A DNA stretch of 64,000 nt from a virus. The stretch is from positions 62,001 to 126,000 of IMG/VR virus record IMGVR_UViG_3300025012_000028. One strand, 5' to 3'. The position numbers and the translations under genes were made by a program. Below, one piece after another: positions 24,165 through 33,128 of the stretch; position 1 is the stretch's first letter; every line of letters begins with the position of its first letter. The notes under the pieces were generated by a model, which had not been told where the DNA came from, did no database searches, and worked only from the letters and a program-made list of their open reading frames with translations.

Positions 24165-26570
24165 CTAAATAGAGCGAACCGGAATACACCAGTTGGCGTT
24201 GAACTTTACTGACCTTGCATCAACCTCTCCATTTTTAAAACTGAAAACAAACCTAACCCGATTAAAATCACCATTTTTTAGTTCAGGATCATCACACCAA
24301 CAAAACATATCTAAGTTTAAGTTCCTGAGTTTATTTTTATGTTGATATAACATCTGACATTCTTTCACCGATGGTAATCTCCAATCAGTAAAACCACCGG
24401 CGTTAAAATTGAAACAGAAATTGTCTGCCTCTTCGAATGTATAATATTCATTTCTATATTCGTAGAAGTTGGCAAGTGTCATAATGTTTTCGATTGTCAC
24501 TACGGAATTTTCATCCTTACCTTCCAACGCATTGTTATTCTTTTCAATCACGTCTGTCACCAACATCAGTGGTGGTTTACTGTCTTCTTCGAAGAATATA
24601 ATTTCTTTCCTTGCCATTTGTTGTTTTGTGATTGCTTCTTTAAACAAACCCATCAGTTCCAAAAATTGGTCTGATGTCTCAAAAATTCTTCTGAAATAAC
24701 TCATCAGAACATCCCACATAGGATAGAATAACACATTCTTTGTAACTCTGTCCGAGAATTTCAATTCATCTAATACCATATAAATGTGGTTTTCCATATC
24801 AACGGGACGTTTCAATTCGGCCTCGTATAATTTAAAAAAGTGTTCCGTCACTATCGGCAAGATTTTTACCTGTGGATAAGATACTAAAGTTCCGATGGGA
24901 GATGGAAGTTTATTTAAATCTTTCACACCAAGAAGATATTGGTTCAATACTTTAGTCAGTTTTTTCCCTTCGGGAGAATCTGGTTGCATATTGACAAATA
25001 TTTTGTAAAATTCGTTGGGATCTTTAGTAATGAGTTCTGGTCCGATCTTATTATAATCTATTTTAGAAATTTTGGAATCATTATTATCCTGATAAATTTG
25101 TTTCGTGTTCAGACAGTAGATACCTTCCTTCTTGCCCTGTTTAGAATCCAACCATTGCTGAACAGTCTCTCTAAATCCTTCTATATGTCTTCCATAAACT
25201 GATTCAGAAACATAAAGGAATGTATCGTCGGGATTATCCTCATTGTAATATGGGATAATGAGGTAACGAGCAATTGGATCTTTTAGTGGATCTTTACTTG
25301 TTGGATTTTTTTGTAGACCATATTCTTCGTATAGTTTTGGATACTCTTTTTTAATATCAATTAATGGAAAAATAGATAAAAATTCGTCCTTAAAATAAGA
25401 TTTCCAATTTAATGTAATTTTTGTTTTAGCATCTTGGAGTCCTAATATTTCAAAAAATAAATTTTCTTTCATTGAATCACTAATTTTTCCTACTTCATTT
25501 ATTTTTTTATTGATTACATAAGCAACCAAACACCCCTCATTAATCTCGGTTGGTAGATAATGGCGGTTACTCCCATCTTCCAGATTCTTACAACTGTGCC
25601 ATTCTTTATCATACGATTGCCCTAATATATCATATGGGTGTCGGCTAATTACTACTTCATATTTGTCCGTGTTATCATCTGCGACTTTACCCCTGAAACG
25701 TTCATTGAATTTTTGAAGTAAATCAGATTCACCTTTAGACTGTAATAGTTTCCCGATGCGCATCTGTCTAGAAGAATTAGTAGCCTGAGCTAGACCAGCT
25801 TTCCAATCTACTATCTTATAATCAAATTCACTTAGCTTATCATCAATCTCAACATAAAGATCAGAACTTAAATCCTTATTAATCGGAAGGAACTTGCGCC
25901 ACTTACCATCGAACCATTCTTTATACCGATGTTTATAATCCTCAGAAATACTTTTCCACCATGTTCTACCATAGATGTCTTCATTTGCACCATCTATCAC
26001 TTTTCTATTTGAACCTTTCTTAATCGGCATGTGCATCGCATTACGGTAAGTAGAAAGTTTTATGGCTTCTAACATCAATTTATCACCAATACGATCAACT
26101 AATGGTATATTCCTTTCATCACACCACTCTTTAATTACTTTTGCGTCTTGGTGAATATGTATATGATCTATATTTGGTTTAAACATAATTTCTACAATAT
26201 AATCACTCAGGTTTTCGATACTGGTAGATAAAATTCGTTCTTCCATTTCATCAATTCTATCTTGAGCAGATTTAAACCCAAAATATTTAAAATCATGAAA
26301 AGGTACTATCTTATATTTGTGAGAAAGTTTATTACCATCCAGAGCAATTCTAATATCGGATGGTACACCAGTCCCATGAACTCTTCGATGAAAGTTTTTA
26401 TCTCTGGTTACGGATATTGATGCACCACTTAACACAGAATTATATGATAATAAATCAATTGATTTTAAACTATTATCTTCCAAAATTGATTTACCATTTA
26501 AAATGGTGGTAAAATGGTAAACAATTCCAACCTGTTTCGCTTCGTTGATATAATTTTTAAATGGGATCAT
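24165..26570 (-). CDS. Large predicted packaged protein with DUF1566-like C-terminus
   Basis: 801 aa. The first residues MIPFKNYINEA carry the head-protein tag with INE/A at residues 8-11. Residues 15-70 (VYHFTTILNGKSILEDNSLK, later SGASISVTRD) resemble the N-terminal half of ADP-ribosyltransferase-fold proteins such as Tpt1/DarT types (YHxT...I...L); the resemblance is weak. A middle block WHSCKNL...G.LVAYVI recurs in other tagged proteins here. The last 130 residues (YTFEEADNFCFNFNAGGFTD, then WRLPSVKECQMLY) match the C-type-lectin-like DUF1566 domain. I infer a multi-domain injected protein. Confidence 0.6.
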   Translation of the reverse strand: MIPFKNYINEAKQVGIVYHFTTILNGKSILEDNSLKSIDLLSYNSVLSGASISVTRDKNFHRRVHGTGVPSDIRIALDGNKLSHKYKIVPFHDFKYFGFKSAQDRIDEMEERILSTSIENLSDYIVEIMFKPNIDHIHIHQDAKVIKEWCDERNIPLVDRIGDKLMLEAIKLSTYRNAMHMPIKKGSNRKVIDGANEDIYGRTWWKSISEDYKHRYKEWFDGKWRKFLPINKDLSSDLYVEIDDKLSEFDYKIVDWKAGLAQATNSSRQMRIGKLLQSKGESDLLQKFNERFRGKVADDNTDKYEVVISRHPYDILGQSYDKEWHSCKNLEDGSNRHYLPTEINEGCLVAYVINKKINEVGKISDSMKENLFFEILGLQDAKTKITLNWKSYFKDEFLSIFPLIDIKKEYPKLYEEYGLQKNPTSKDPLKDPIARYLIIPYYNEDNPDDTFLYVSESVYGRHIEGFRETVQQWLDSKQGKKEGIYCLNTKQIYQDNNDSKISKIDYNKIGPELITKDPNEFYKIFVNMQPDSPEGKKLTKVLNQYLLGVKDLNKLPSPIGTLVSYPQVKILPIVTEHFFKLYEAELKRPVDMENHIYMVLDELKFSDRVTKNVLFYPMWDVLMSYFRRIFETSDQFLELMGLFKEAITKQQMARKEIIFFEEDSKPPLMLVTDVIEKNNNALEGKDENSVVTIENIMTLANFYEYRNEYYTFEEADNFCFNFNAGGFTDWRLPSVKECQMLYQHKNKLRNLNLDMFCWCDDPELKNGDFNRVRFVFSFKNGEVDARSVKFNANWCIPVRSI

Positions 26571-26578
26571 GATTTACC

Positions 26579-26607
26579 TTGACATTAAATTAGAGTTGTG
26601 GTAATAT
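26579..26607 (+). promoter_or_regulatory. Early sigma70-like promoter
   Basis: TTGACA (26579-26584), 17-nt spacer, TAATAT (26602-26607) with extended TGG. Confidence 0.75.
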
Positions 26608-26615
26608 TATTTATA
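26608..26615 (-). promoter_or_regulatory. Late promoter box abutting early promoter
   Basis: TATAAATA on the minus strand directly next to the early -10, 38 nt upstream of the 801-aa gene. The same fused arrangement occurs at 898-911. Confidence 0.65.
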
Positions 26616-26638
26616 TTAATTTTTTAGGAGGAAGGGGA

Positions 26639-26911
26639 ATGAAATTTCAAGATATGTCACATGAAGAATTTTTGTTTTTCTTGAAGTGTGTGGTGGATAA
26701 CACCCACCAACCCATGAAAACTACTACCAATCTAACATTTCAGAAAGTATATGAAATGATGATTGGTAGCAGAGAATTCATGAGTATTAAATATTTCAGT
26801 GATACAGCAATAAAAGAAGTTTTGAGAAATAATTGTTTAGCAATGTGTTATATAGAGGCAAGAAAACGTTATCAAAAATTCTTTAATGTCAAGACTCTGG
26901 AATACTACTAA
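26639..26911 (+). CDS. Small early protein, 90 aa, unknown
   Basis: ATG at 26639 after AGGAGGAAGGGGA. It is mostly helical with aromatics (MSHEEFLFFLKCVVDNTHQP). A single-gene cassette that overlaps the convergent small terminase gene by 23 bases, without a terminator. Function unknown. Confidence 0.58.
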   Translation: MKFQDMSHEEFLFFLKCVVDNTHQPMKTTTNLTFQKVYEMMIGSREFMSIKYFSDTAIKEVLRNNCLAMCYIEARKRYQKFFNVKTLEYY

Positions 26912-27443
26912 CATCAACTATCTTTCCATTGCCCTGACCTTGGATAATACTCAACAGATCGGCTGTCGATCCTGAAAAAACATTGATGGTCTGGTTCAAA
27001 TCTCCATTTACATTAGGGACATCTTTGGGTGTCCCTTTTGGTGCTGGTTGTTGTCTTGATTTCTCGATTGCTGCTATATCTTTATAACTTGAAAGCAACA
27101 ATTGAATGTTACTTCCTAAAGCAGTTTGTAATTGAGCCAGTGCCATAAGGTGACTTGGTTTCAGATCGTCCAATTCTACCACACTCACACCATCCAAAAT
27201 CCTATTTCCGGCGTTGACAACCTTCATGATGTTCTGTCTGACTATCTGAAAATCCATTTTAAGTTGATTTAAATCTAAAATAGATTCGTTGGGTTTATAT
27301 TCCACCAACTCTCCACCTGTTTCATAAGGAGCGGGAAGAAGATCGTCCGTGGAAAAATCGTCCACCAGTTCTGAAAGGTCTTCAACCAGAGTTTGAGCAA
27401 GAGAAAACTTCTCTTCTAGTCTTTGTAATTTTTCGTTTTTCAT
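26889..27443 (-). CDS. 16: Small terminase subunit, T4 gp16-like
   Basis: 184 aa (T4 gp16 is 164). It contains the gp16 central pattern: LDLNQLKMDFQIVRQNIMKV, then LKPSHLMALAQLQTALGSNI and LLLSSYKDIAAIEKS, aligning with DDYGVVRRNM..., ...VFSTLMGQMTTTN and HKEMKDI of T4. The C-terminal INVFSGSTADLLSIIQG parallels the T4 YEGTPTELLRLVG tail. It binds DNA or regulates the gp17 motor. Its order after gp15 and before gp17 is that of T4. Confidence 0.82.
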   Translation of the reverse strand: MKNEKLQRLEEKFSLAQTLVEDLSELVDDFSTDDLLPAPYETGGELVEYKPNESILDLNQLKMDFQIVRQNIMKVVNAGNRILDGVSVVELDDLKPSHLMALAQLQTALGSNIQLLLSSYKDIAAIEKSRQQPAPKGTPKDVPNVNGDLNQTINVFSGSTADLLSIIQGQGNGKIVDVSSIPES

Positions 27444-27502
27444 TTAACCGTCCTTAAGGTGGTGAGGCAGAGCGCCAGAATCAGGTTATAAAATAGTTTC
27501 AT
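27440..27502 (-). CDS. 20-aa coupled peptide before gp16
   Basis: ATG 27502 follows AAGGAAAAA. The 20-codon frame (MKLFYNLILALC then TTLRTVK) ends in an ATGA overlap with the gp16 start, so gp16 translation is probably coupled to it. The N-terminus is hydrophobic. It may be a true micro-protein or a translational leader. Confidence 0.35.
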   Translation of the reverse strand: MKLFYNLILALCLTTLRTVK

Positions 27503-27511
27503 TTTTTCCTT

Positions 27512-29194
27512 CTAACGAATGAAACATTTAAATTTAGCACGGTGGGCAGTGCTGGTTGGGGGGGCCGAACCTCCATAAATCTCAGGAGGAATCTGATTTC
27601 CCAAAGACTCCCAAATATAGGAGGTTAGCGTAACGGGGTTTATACCATCGAGCCGTTTTGCAGTAGCCGAAGCAAAACCCCTAGTTGGTGCTGGCATTGC
27701 ATCCCCACCAATAACTGTATCTGCTGCCGCCATTTGAGCTTTTACCCATTCTTCTAAAGGCCAAGGCCATAAATTCCCTTGTGGCGTATTCCAATCAGTA
27801 CTGCCATATTCTGTTCCATCAATGCCTAATTTCTGTAAAATATTAGCTCCTACCTGCCCGCCATTTCCAGCCGTAGCAAGAGGAGAACCTGTTTCAATTC
27901 TAACCGGATAAAGTAAACCGTTTGTAAATGGATTTGTTGTTATTTTTGTCCCGGCATAGGTTCCAAGACTGGTGTTATAGTAATTTAAATTATTCCCTGT
28001 AAAATTCGGAGCTGAAAATTGAGCAACGGCTGTTCCGGTATCTACAATAATAGAATCATTTATAGATTGTTGTGGACTCCCCCCGCTATAATAACCCCAT
28101 CCACATCCGTCTGCACCGCATAAATCGGTACTTAGATTTACAAAAGTTGTCCCATTAGTCTGATAGGTGAAATTATCTGGCCGGATATGTGCCATTGTGA
28201 CTCGGTTAGAACTAGTGCCGGAATACAAAACACCACCCCCGATATTAATCCCTGCTACGTCAATAAGATTTATCCCAGTCGCCCCGTTATGCTGGCTAAA
28301 GACCAAGGACTTTCCGTCATTAATAGCAAGACTTCCTTGAATAGTAAACTCTTGATTATCTTCATTATTTTCTTCAGAAAAAGCAGCTTGAATAGCAGAA
28401 CCAGTTACCCAGTAGTTAGGATCTCCGTCTATAACAATGCTATTTAAAAGCGCAACTCCGTGGTGATGATAGATAACAAATCCGCCTATAGGATCATTAT
28501 ACCCGGCGTCTACATAATCTTGCCTAGCAATACATCTTCTGCATACAGAATGGGTATTTTTGCCCGTATAAGAATCATCGAACCATACCATGTTAAATCG
28601 GCCTTTTCCATTAATAATAAAATCCTCAAAAATTGTATAATCCGTTTCATCTACAGAAATACCAGGATTATTCCCGTCCTTATCTCCCTGTACTGCGCAT
28701 TGTTTGAAATACCAATGAGTCGGCCCCCATATATTTTGCGTTTGTTTAAACCAAAGACCCTCAAATTTTACGTAACTGGAAGAAACTTTGCTACCTTGCC
28801 AAATGCCAGTTTCAGTGGCACTCCCCGGAGTACCAAAGATTACTTTTAACGGTTGTGCGCAAGCAACTCCATTCTGACAAGGAATATTACGAGCTTTGAC
28901 TATTGTATACTTTGCGTCTCCTTCTCCTGTCCCAGGGCCGTTAGGCGGTTTATCTGTAGTTTGTATTACATCCGTAGCTTTGTTATAAATCCCATCATCA
29001 ATTGTAAGCACATCCCCGCTGGACATAGCACTCATAGCAGCCTGAAGGTTGTTATAACAATTAGCATTTGTCCAATTGCCAGCAATAGATTTGCCGCTAG
29101 TTTTTGTCCCTGTTGTGGACATATAAACATCGGCCGCAAAAGTTGTAGTCGGGAGTAATAACCAAACAAAGAAGAGAGCAGTTATTCTATCCAT
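27512..29194 (-). CDS. Beta-helix tail spike/fibre with signal peptide
   Basis: 560 aa. Residues 1-20 look like a Sec signal peptide (FFVWLLLPTTTFA-AD). The rest shows the pattern of a right-handed parallel beta-helix: 'NNLQAAMSAMSSGDVLTIDD', then 'YTIVKARN', 'SYVKFEGLWF', 'YTIFEDFIING' and 'GVALLNSIVIDG' turns. Such folds occur in tail spikes that bind or cleave surface polysaccharide and in secreted pectin-lyase-like enzymes. Its start overlaps the stop of the fibre frame upstream by 13 bases. A signal peptide is odd for a virion protein. Confidence 0.65.
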   Translation of the reverse strand: MDRITALFFVWLLLPTTTFAADVYMSTTGTKTSGKSIAGNWTNANCYNNLQAAMSAMSSGDVLTIDDGIYNKATDVIQTTDKPPNGPGTGEGDAKYTIVKARNIPCQNGVACAQPLKVIFGTPGSATETGIWQGSKVSSSYVKFEGLWFKQTQNIWGPTHWYFKQCAVQGDKDGNNPGISVDETDYTIFEDFIINGKGRFNMVWFDDSYTGKNTHSVCRRCIARQDYVDAGYNDPIGGFVIYHHHGVALLNSIVIDGDPNYWVTGSAIQAAFSEENNEDNQEFTIQGSLAINDGKSLVFSQHNGATGINLIDVAGINIGGGVLYSGTSSNRVTMAHIRPDNFTYQTNGTTFVNLSTDLCGADGCGWGYYSGGSPQQSINDSIIVDTGTAVAQFSAPNFTGNNLNYYNTSLGTYAGTKITTNPFTNGLLYPVRIETGSPLATAGNGGQVGANILQKLGIDGTEYGSTDWNTPQGNLWPWPLEEWVKAQMAAADTVIGGDAMPAPTRGFASATAKRLDGINPVTLTSYIWESLGNQIPPEIYGGSAPPTSTAHRAKFKCFIR

Positions 29195-29808
29195 AATCTA
29201 ACCCCAGTAGTTAACGGAGAGTTGCTTTGAAGAGTCAAAGTGGTCGGGGGAAAAGAAGCAAAAGCACTATCTGCAAAAACCCCTAATGCTGAACCGCTAT
29301 GAGATTCAGTAGCCCAAGTAGCACTGCATTCGACCATTACATGATAAGTAGTTCCGGAAGTAACGCCGTAGTTACTAATAGTAACATCATTCCAGCCTAC
29401 TGTAGAGGTAAAAGCATTACCAGTAGAAAGCCTGGTAGAATCAGAAGTAGCTCCGTCATAAAGTGCAATTTCACAAGATGCAGAGTTTGTTACCATGTTA
29501 ACAGATAGTTTAGTAACATTCCCTGTTGCTCCTGCTACGATTGGAGAACCGGCAGTATGGGTAGCCCCCCAAGAATCGTTGGTGGTAAAACTACTAGAAG
29601 TCATAGCCGTGGGATAGTACCAAGCCCCACTAGCCGCTAAAGTTGTAGAGGTAAATGTATCGCTTACTCCACCAATAGTTATAACAGTATTTGTAGCCGT
29701 TGAATTACTGCTACTAGATGTATGTTGTGCTCTTACAGTATCTCCATTGGAAACTGAACCACTGCTAGTTACAAAACTGCCACTGCTGTTTATATCATAA
29801 GCCCCCCA
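29182..29808 (-). pseudogene. C-terminal fibre frame separated by G6-tract frameshift
   Basis: The frame is open continuously from the homopolymer (C6 on the plus strand at 29802-29807) down to 29182. Read on from the upstream fibre's SGG with one extra G it gives AYDINSSGSFVTSSGS and VSNGDTVRAQHTSSS, then TNTVITIGGVSDTFT, a repeat-domain continuation of the same protein. The last ~140 residues form a separate beta-sandwich-like domain. An internal ATG at 29604 has no ribosome site, so expression probably needs slippage, a frameshift or a 7-G variant. Confidence 0.55.
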
Positions 29809-31205
29809 CTAACTGTTATTGTTGCAGGACTATTTACCCCTGCAACAGCTATACCTGTAGAGGTTATAAGAGTAGACAAAGCCACGTTCGTTTGATCTGT
29901 AAAGTTAAAAGCATCCGGAGTAGTATCTGTAGGTTCTTCAGGTTCCGAAGGGGTTTCAACCCAAATAGGATCTTGATTAGCCGTTACATAGTGGATACTA
30001 TTTAATGTCGTGATTTTTGCTACTGTTCCGGCAAGGAGTTTAATTCTAGTAGCGGTGTAGTTTTCAAAAGGAGTGGTGGATTTCATCACAGTAAAACCAC
30101 CACTAGTAGCAGCTACTAGGGCAATAGAATAATTTCCAAAAACACTAACTGTGCTTATTCCTTCTGTGTAGTCCTCAAAAGTTTGAGTAGAGGAAGAAGC
30201 CGGAATAAAAGCAAATCCGGATCGAATGAAAGCATCGGTGAAAGGAGTCGGAACTAAACCAGAGTTACTCACAAGAAGATTTATTTGATCCTGGATACTT
30301 GATGTTACTCCATTCAAATATCCAGCCTCAGTAGCACTAACGTTAGGGGGCCAGTCGGAGAGTTCAGAGAGAGAGGAAGCACCACCAGCACTAGAAGAAC
30401 CAATACGTCTACAATTGTTATCAGTCTCACAATAATTAATTGTGGTCATATTGTGAAAAATAACACCTTTAGATCTGGGTCCAGTATAAGGAACATTTCC
30501 ATTAGAAAAATCGCCCATATGTTCACCATTGGGAGTATTTGTTATAAACCCCTTACTAACTATTTCATTATCTTTGAGTGCAGAAGTCATGCGATCAAAA
30601 GCTATATTACCCGTTCCATCTGCTCCTGCTGGACCCTGTTCACCTTGAATTCCTTGTAAACCCTGTTCACCGGTATCACCTTTTAAACCTTGAATTCCTT
30701 GTAAACCCTGTTCACCTTGAATTCCTTGTAAACCCTGTTCACCTTGAATTCCTTGTAAACCCTGTTCACCGGTATCACCTTTTAAACCTTGAATTCCTTG
30801 TAAACCCTGTTCACCTTGAATTCCGGTTGCGCCAGCATTTCCGGTATCCCCCTTATCACCTTTAGGAATTCTAACATCGAAAATTGCTGCTGTCGGTGTA
30901 CCAACATTAGTAAACTGAGCATCACTACCCGCCGCACCAGTTGTCACACTTCCAACAGCGATTGTTGGTGTGGTTCCCGTTTGACCTTGATAATTATTCT
31001 GTATATAAGATAAAATTTGATTCATATTTATAGTATATGCTACACCCTTTCCATCCAATGAATTGTCTGAAGGTCTACCCATTGGCACTTTGTCGGTAGA
31101 TCTAAGTGGACCCACTACGAGTGGTGTATGGGAAATATCAGCAGCAAAAGCACCAATTGTTATTAACAAAAAGAAACTAACTATCACCCAACCTTCTTTT
31201 TTCAT
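29790..31205 (-). CDS. Collagen-like tail fibre with signal peptide
   Basis: 471 aa. Residues 1-21 form a Sec-type signal (VSFFLLITIGAFA-AD). A tail-fibre-type stretch (GSVTTGAAGSDAQFTNVGTP, FDVRIPKGDKGDTG) leads into about 20 Gly-x-y triplets with the repeated unit GEQGLQGIQ (residues about 125-195), which should form a collagen-like triple helix. C-terminal to it are SASSLSELSDWPPNVSATEA, a fibre-type connector, and a beta-sandwich ending at SGGLMI. It ends at a G6 tract where a frameshift continues the protein (see 29182-29808). Confidence 0.68.
   Translation of the reverse strand: MKKEGWVIVSFFLLITIGAFAADISHTPLVVGPLRSTDKVPMGRPSDNSLDGKGVAYTINMNQILSYIQNNYQGQTGTTPTIAVGSVTTGAAGSDAQFTNVGTPTAAIFDVRIPKGDKGDTGNAGATGIQGEQGLQGIQGLKGDTGEQGLQGIQGEQGLQGIQGEQGLQGIQGLKGDTGEQGLQGIQGEQGPAGADGTGNIAFDRMTSALKDNEIVSKGFITNTPNGEHMGDFSNGNVPYTGPRSKGVIFHNMTTINYCETDNNCRRIGSSSAGGASSLSELSDWPPNVSATEAGYLNGVTSSIQDQINLLVSNSGLVPTPFTDAFIRSGFAFIPASSSTQTFEDYTEGISTVSVFGNYSIALVAATSGGFTVMKSTTPFENYTATRIKLLAGTVAKITTLNSIHYVTANQDPIWVETPSEPEEPTDTTPDAFNFTDQTNVALSTLITSTGIAVAGVNSPATITVSGGLMI
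30629..30822 (-). repeat. 27-bp collagen-type coding repeats
   Basis: Near-identical 27-base units (nine codons, GEQGLQGIQ) interspersed with an 18-base variant (GLKGDT) repeat seven or more times. The DNA identity is high enough to allow length changes by recombination or slippage. Confidence 0.85.
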
Positions 31206-32075
31206 TTAACCCTCCGTTATAGAACTGTCATCGTCGTATGTTGCAACATTCCCATCATCGTATGTAACAAAGATGTCAGAAGAATTACCAACCAGATTAT
31301 TAATAATATTTTCAATAACCGGAATGTCCTCTTTGGGAGTATCGGGATAATCAGACGGCAATGGTGTTTTTGCTGTTGCTGTATATTTTTCCCAAAGAGT
31401 ATTAGTATAATCCTTGCAATTAACTTCAACAGTTTCGATTCGTTTGCCAGTTTTTTTCTGAAGATGGTAGTTGGCTCTTATTGTAAAATAATATGAAGTA
31501 GTAAAAAACCTTTCATCGGTTTCAGTAAGTTCAGTAGGCCAATCAAAACTAATAGTATTAAGGCCAATCGGAACCGATTCTGATTCACCAAACAAGTTTA
31601 AATCTAAAGATAGTGTGGGGGAGAAATAAGGAATCAAAGTCTCCATTAACTGTAAAGTATCGTCCAATGACTTTGTGATGATTGAAACTTCCATTTCCAA
31701 GTTGTATGGGACCGGAGCTATAGTATAATCATTCCCCGCCTCAATTCGGTTGAGCTTATTCATGTGCCTATCGGTATCATATAAAATGCCGGTTAGACTC
31801 ACACCAATTCTAGGAACAATGCGTTGCATTTCTACTGGTGCCTGTGAATCTTCGGGTGGAAAGGTTTTCCTAGCAGAAGATGAATTAACAATAGTATAAT
31901 ATTTGTCATGAACACCAAATTGAATTGGAACCTGTAATACTTTTCGGGTCGCGTAAGTTTGAGCGTCGGTGTCCCATGAAAGCTTTTCCAAACGGATATG
32001 ATCGTCCAAAAATTTGAGAAATCCAACAATGATTTTTTTAGTTATAAATTGGTGTGTTATTGCCAAGGGATTCAC
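31206..32075 (-). CDS. 15: Tail completion and sheath stabiliser protein, gp15 family
   Basis: 289 aa (T4 gp15 is 272). It shares the family layout: VLQVPIQFGVHDKYYTIV, then IVPRIGVSLTGILYDTDRHM, PVPYNLEMEVSIITKSLDDT and QLMETLIPYFSPTLSLDL, which aligns with T4's 'IYELSIFTRYEDDMFQIVEQILPYFQP'. gp15 forms the terminal ring on the tail and joins it to gp14 on the head. Its position after gp14 agrees. The C-terminal 60 residues are acidic and variable. Confidence 0.88.
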   Translation of the reverse strand: MNPLAITHQFITKKIIVGFLKFLDDHIRLEKLSWDTDAQTYATRKVLQVPIQFGVHDKYYTIVNSSSARKTFPPEDSQAPVEMQRIVPRIGVSLTGILYDTDRHMNKLNRIEAGNDYTIAPVPYNLEMEVSIITKSLDDTLQLMETLIPYFSPTLSLDLNLFGESESVPIGLNTISFDWPTELTETDERFFTTSYYFTIRANYHLQKKTGKRIETVEVNCKDYTNTLWEKYTATAKTPLPSDYPDTPKEDIPVIENIINNLVGNSSDIFVTYDDGNVATYDDDSSITEG

Positions 32076-32092
32076 TCCACATATTTTTCTTT

Positions 32093-32100
32093 TATTTATG
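32093..32100 (-). promoter_or_regulatory. Late-type box variant (CATAAATA)
   Basis: Minus-strand CATAAATA, one mismatch from the late box, 18 nt upstream of gp15. Confidence 0.45.
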
Positions 32101-32109
32101 ATAATTTTG

Positions 32110-32138
32110 TTGACTTTAAAAGAGAATGGTGGTAAGAT
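32110..32138 (+). promoter_or_regulatory. Early sigma70-like promoter
   Basis: TTGACT (32110-32115), 17-nt spacer, TAAGAT (32133-32138) with extended TGG. Confidence 0.72.
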
Positions 32139-32180
32139 ATTTTAAATTCGAACCAAATAACTAATTAAGAAGGAGTATAA

Positions 32181-32357
32181 ATGATCCAGAAAACTCAGCG
32201 CAGGTATAAGAGACAGGTCAACTCTTATAAACCAAACCACAAAAAGAGCAAAACTTCATCACTCAACCATTGGGAAGTTGTGATACGAGAAACGTGGTGG
32301 TTGCTGGGTATCATTCCTATTTACAGCAGAGACACCATCATCACATCTACCATGTAA
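32181..32357 (+). CDS. Small basic early protein, 58 aa
   Basis: ATG at 32181 after AAGGAGTATAA. The first 28 residues are very basic (MIQKTQRRYKRQVNSYKPNH). The C-terminus is Trp- and Ile-rich (WEVVIRETWWLLGIIPIY) and might associate with a membrane or a hydrophobic partner. Its stop lies within the terminator. Confidence 0.55.
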   Translation: MIQKTQRRYKRQVNSYKPNHKKSKTSSLNHWEVVIRETWWLLGIIPIYSRDTIITSTM

Positions 32358-32397
32358 TAAGAAAAGGCTTAGAGTTTCCTCTAAGCCTTTTCTTATT
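32356..32397. terminator. Bidirectional terminator
   Basis: Stem of about 19 bp (AATAAGAAAAGGCTTAGAG and complement) with TTTC loop and T run, between the early gene and convergent gp14. Confidence 0.9.
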
Positions 32398-33128
32398 TAA
32401 AATAAAGCATCTTCTTCGGTATCATCCACCACCGATTCTGCTTCTGTGGAAATTGGATCGTTGTATGCTGTTTTCTCCTGAGTCTCCACATCATAAATCT
32501 GTTGGTTGATGGTTTTAATTAACTCTAATGCTTGTAATTCGGATGGCATTGAAACATCTGTTGATACTTCGGAATGGTCGTACATATAAACCTTACATTT
32601 TAATTGATAAGCATTCCTATTCCCAAAGATATATCCCAAAGCAACTTCATCTTCCACATGACTCACTTCAAATAGCTTCTTGCTGTTCACATGATACACC
32701 AAATCCCCCTGTTTAGGATAGAAGGGTAGATAGGGTTGGGTTTCATTGGTGGACGGATCAGGATTCGTTTTCGCTTGCGAGAAGGTTATCTTTGGGCATG
32801 TGAATGTTTCTTCATCTGTGGTTCCCAAACCCAACTTAGAATATATATCCGCATTCTGCCAACCACCATTATTATTCAAGTTGTCTGCTTGTAAAAACAT
32901 TCTGGTTGCGGTCTGAAGCTTAGATGTAAGATATTCCCCAAAGATTGGTTCTGCTTCACCAAGATCTCTCTCAATATAGAATACTTCTACACCATGAAGA
33001 CAATTTGATTCATTCCATATATTCGAATACAAATTGGCTTCTCCTAACTCATTTACATTGAAGTTTCTGGTAAATCTAAATTGACCATCGTTGGGGTTAT
33101 TGAAAAATTGGGGTATTTTAGGATTCAT
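32397..33128 (-). CDS. 14: Neck protein, T4 gp14 family
   Basis: 243 aa (T4 gp14 is 256). Matching features: an N-terminal F.....N..E.......NESNCLHGVEVFYIERDL like T4's ESIQMRGVECYYVPRE, then DPIFGE-type EPIFGEYLTSKLQTA, and PKQGDLVYHVNSKKLFEVSH like T4's PKEGDLIYFPMDNSLFEI. gp14 seals the head-tail joint with gp13 and accepts gp15. The start overlaps the end of a homing endonuclease gene, and gp13 lies beyond it. Confidence 0.9.
   Translation of the reverse strand: MNPKIPQFFNNPNDGQFRFTRNFNVNELGEANLYSNIWNESNCLHGVEVFYIERDLGEAEPIFGEYLTSKLQTATRMFLQADNLNNNGGWQNADIYSKLGLGTTDEETFTCPKITFSQAKTNPDPSTNETQPYLPFYPKQGDLVYHVNSKKLFEVSHVEDEVALGYIFGNRNAYQLKCKVYMYDHSEVSTDVSMPSELQALELIKTINQQIYDVETQEKTAYNDPISTEAESVVDDTEEDALF

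Noticed and set aside
29802-29807. Classic -1 programmed frameshift signal at the fibre G tract
   Set aside because: The P-site slip would be AGT-GGG-GGG with a mismatch, and no clear downstream pseudoknot is evident; polymerase slippage or DNA length change is more likely.
30629-30822. Regular repeats that could suggest a CRISPR array
   Set aside because: Units are contiguous 27-base coding repeats for Gly-x-y triplets with no unique spacers.
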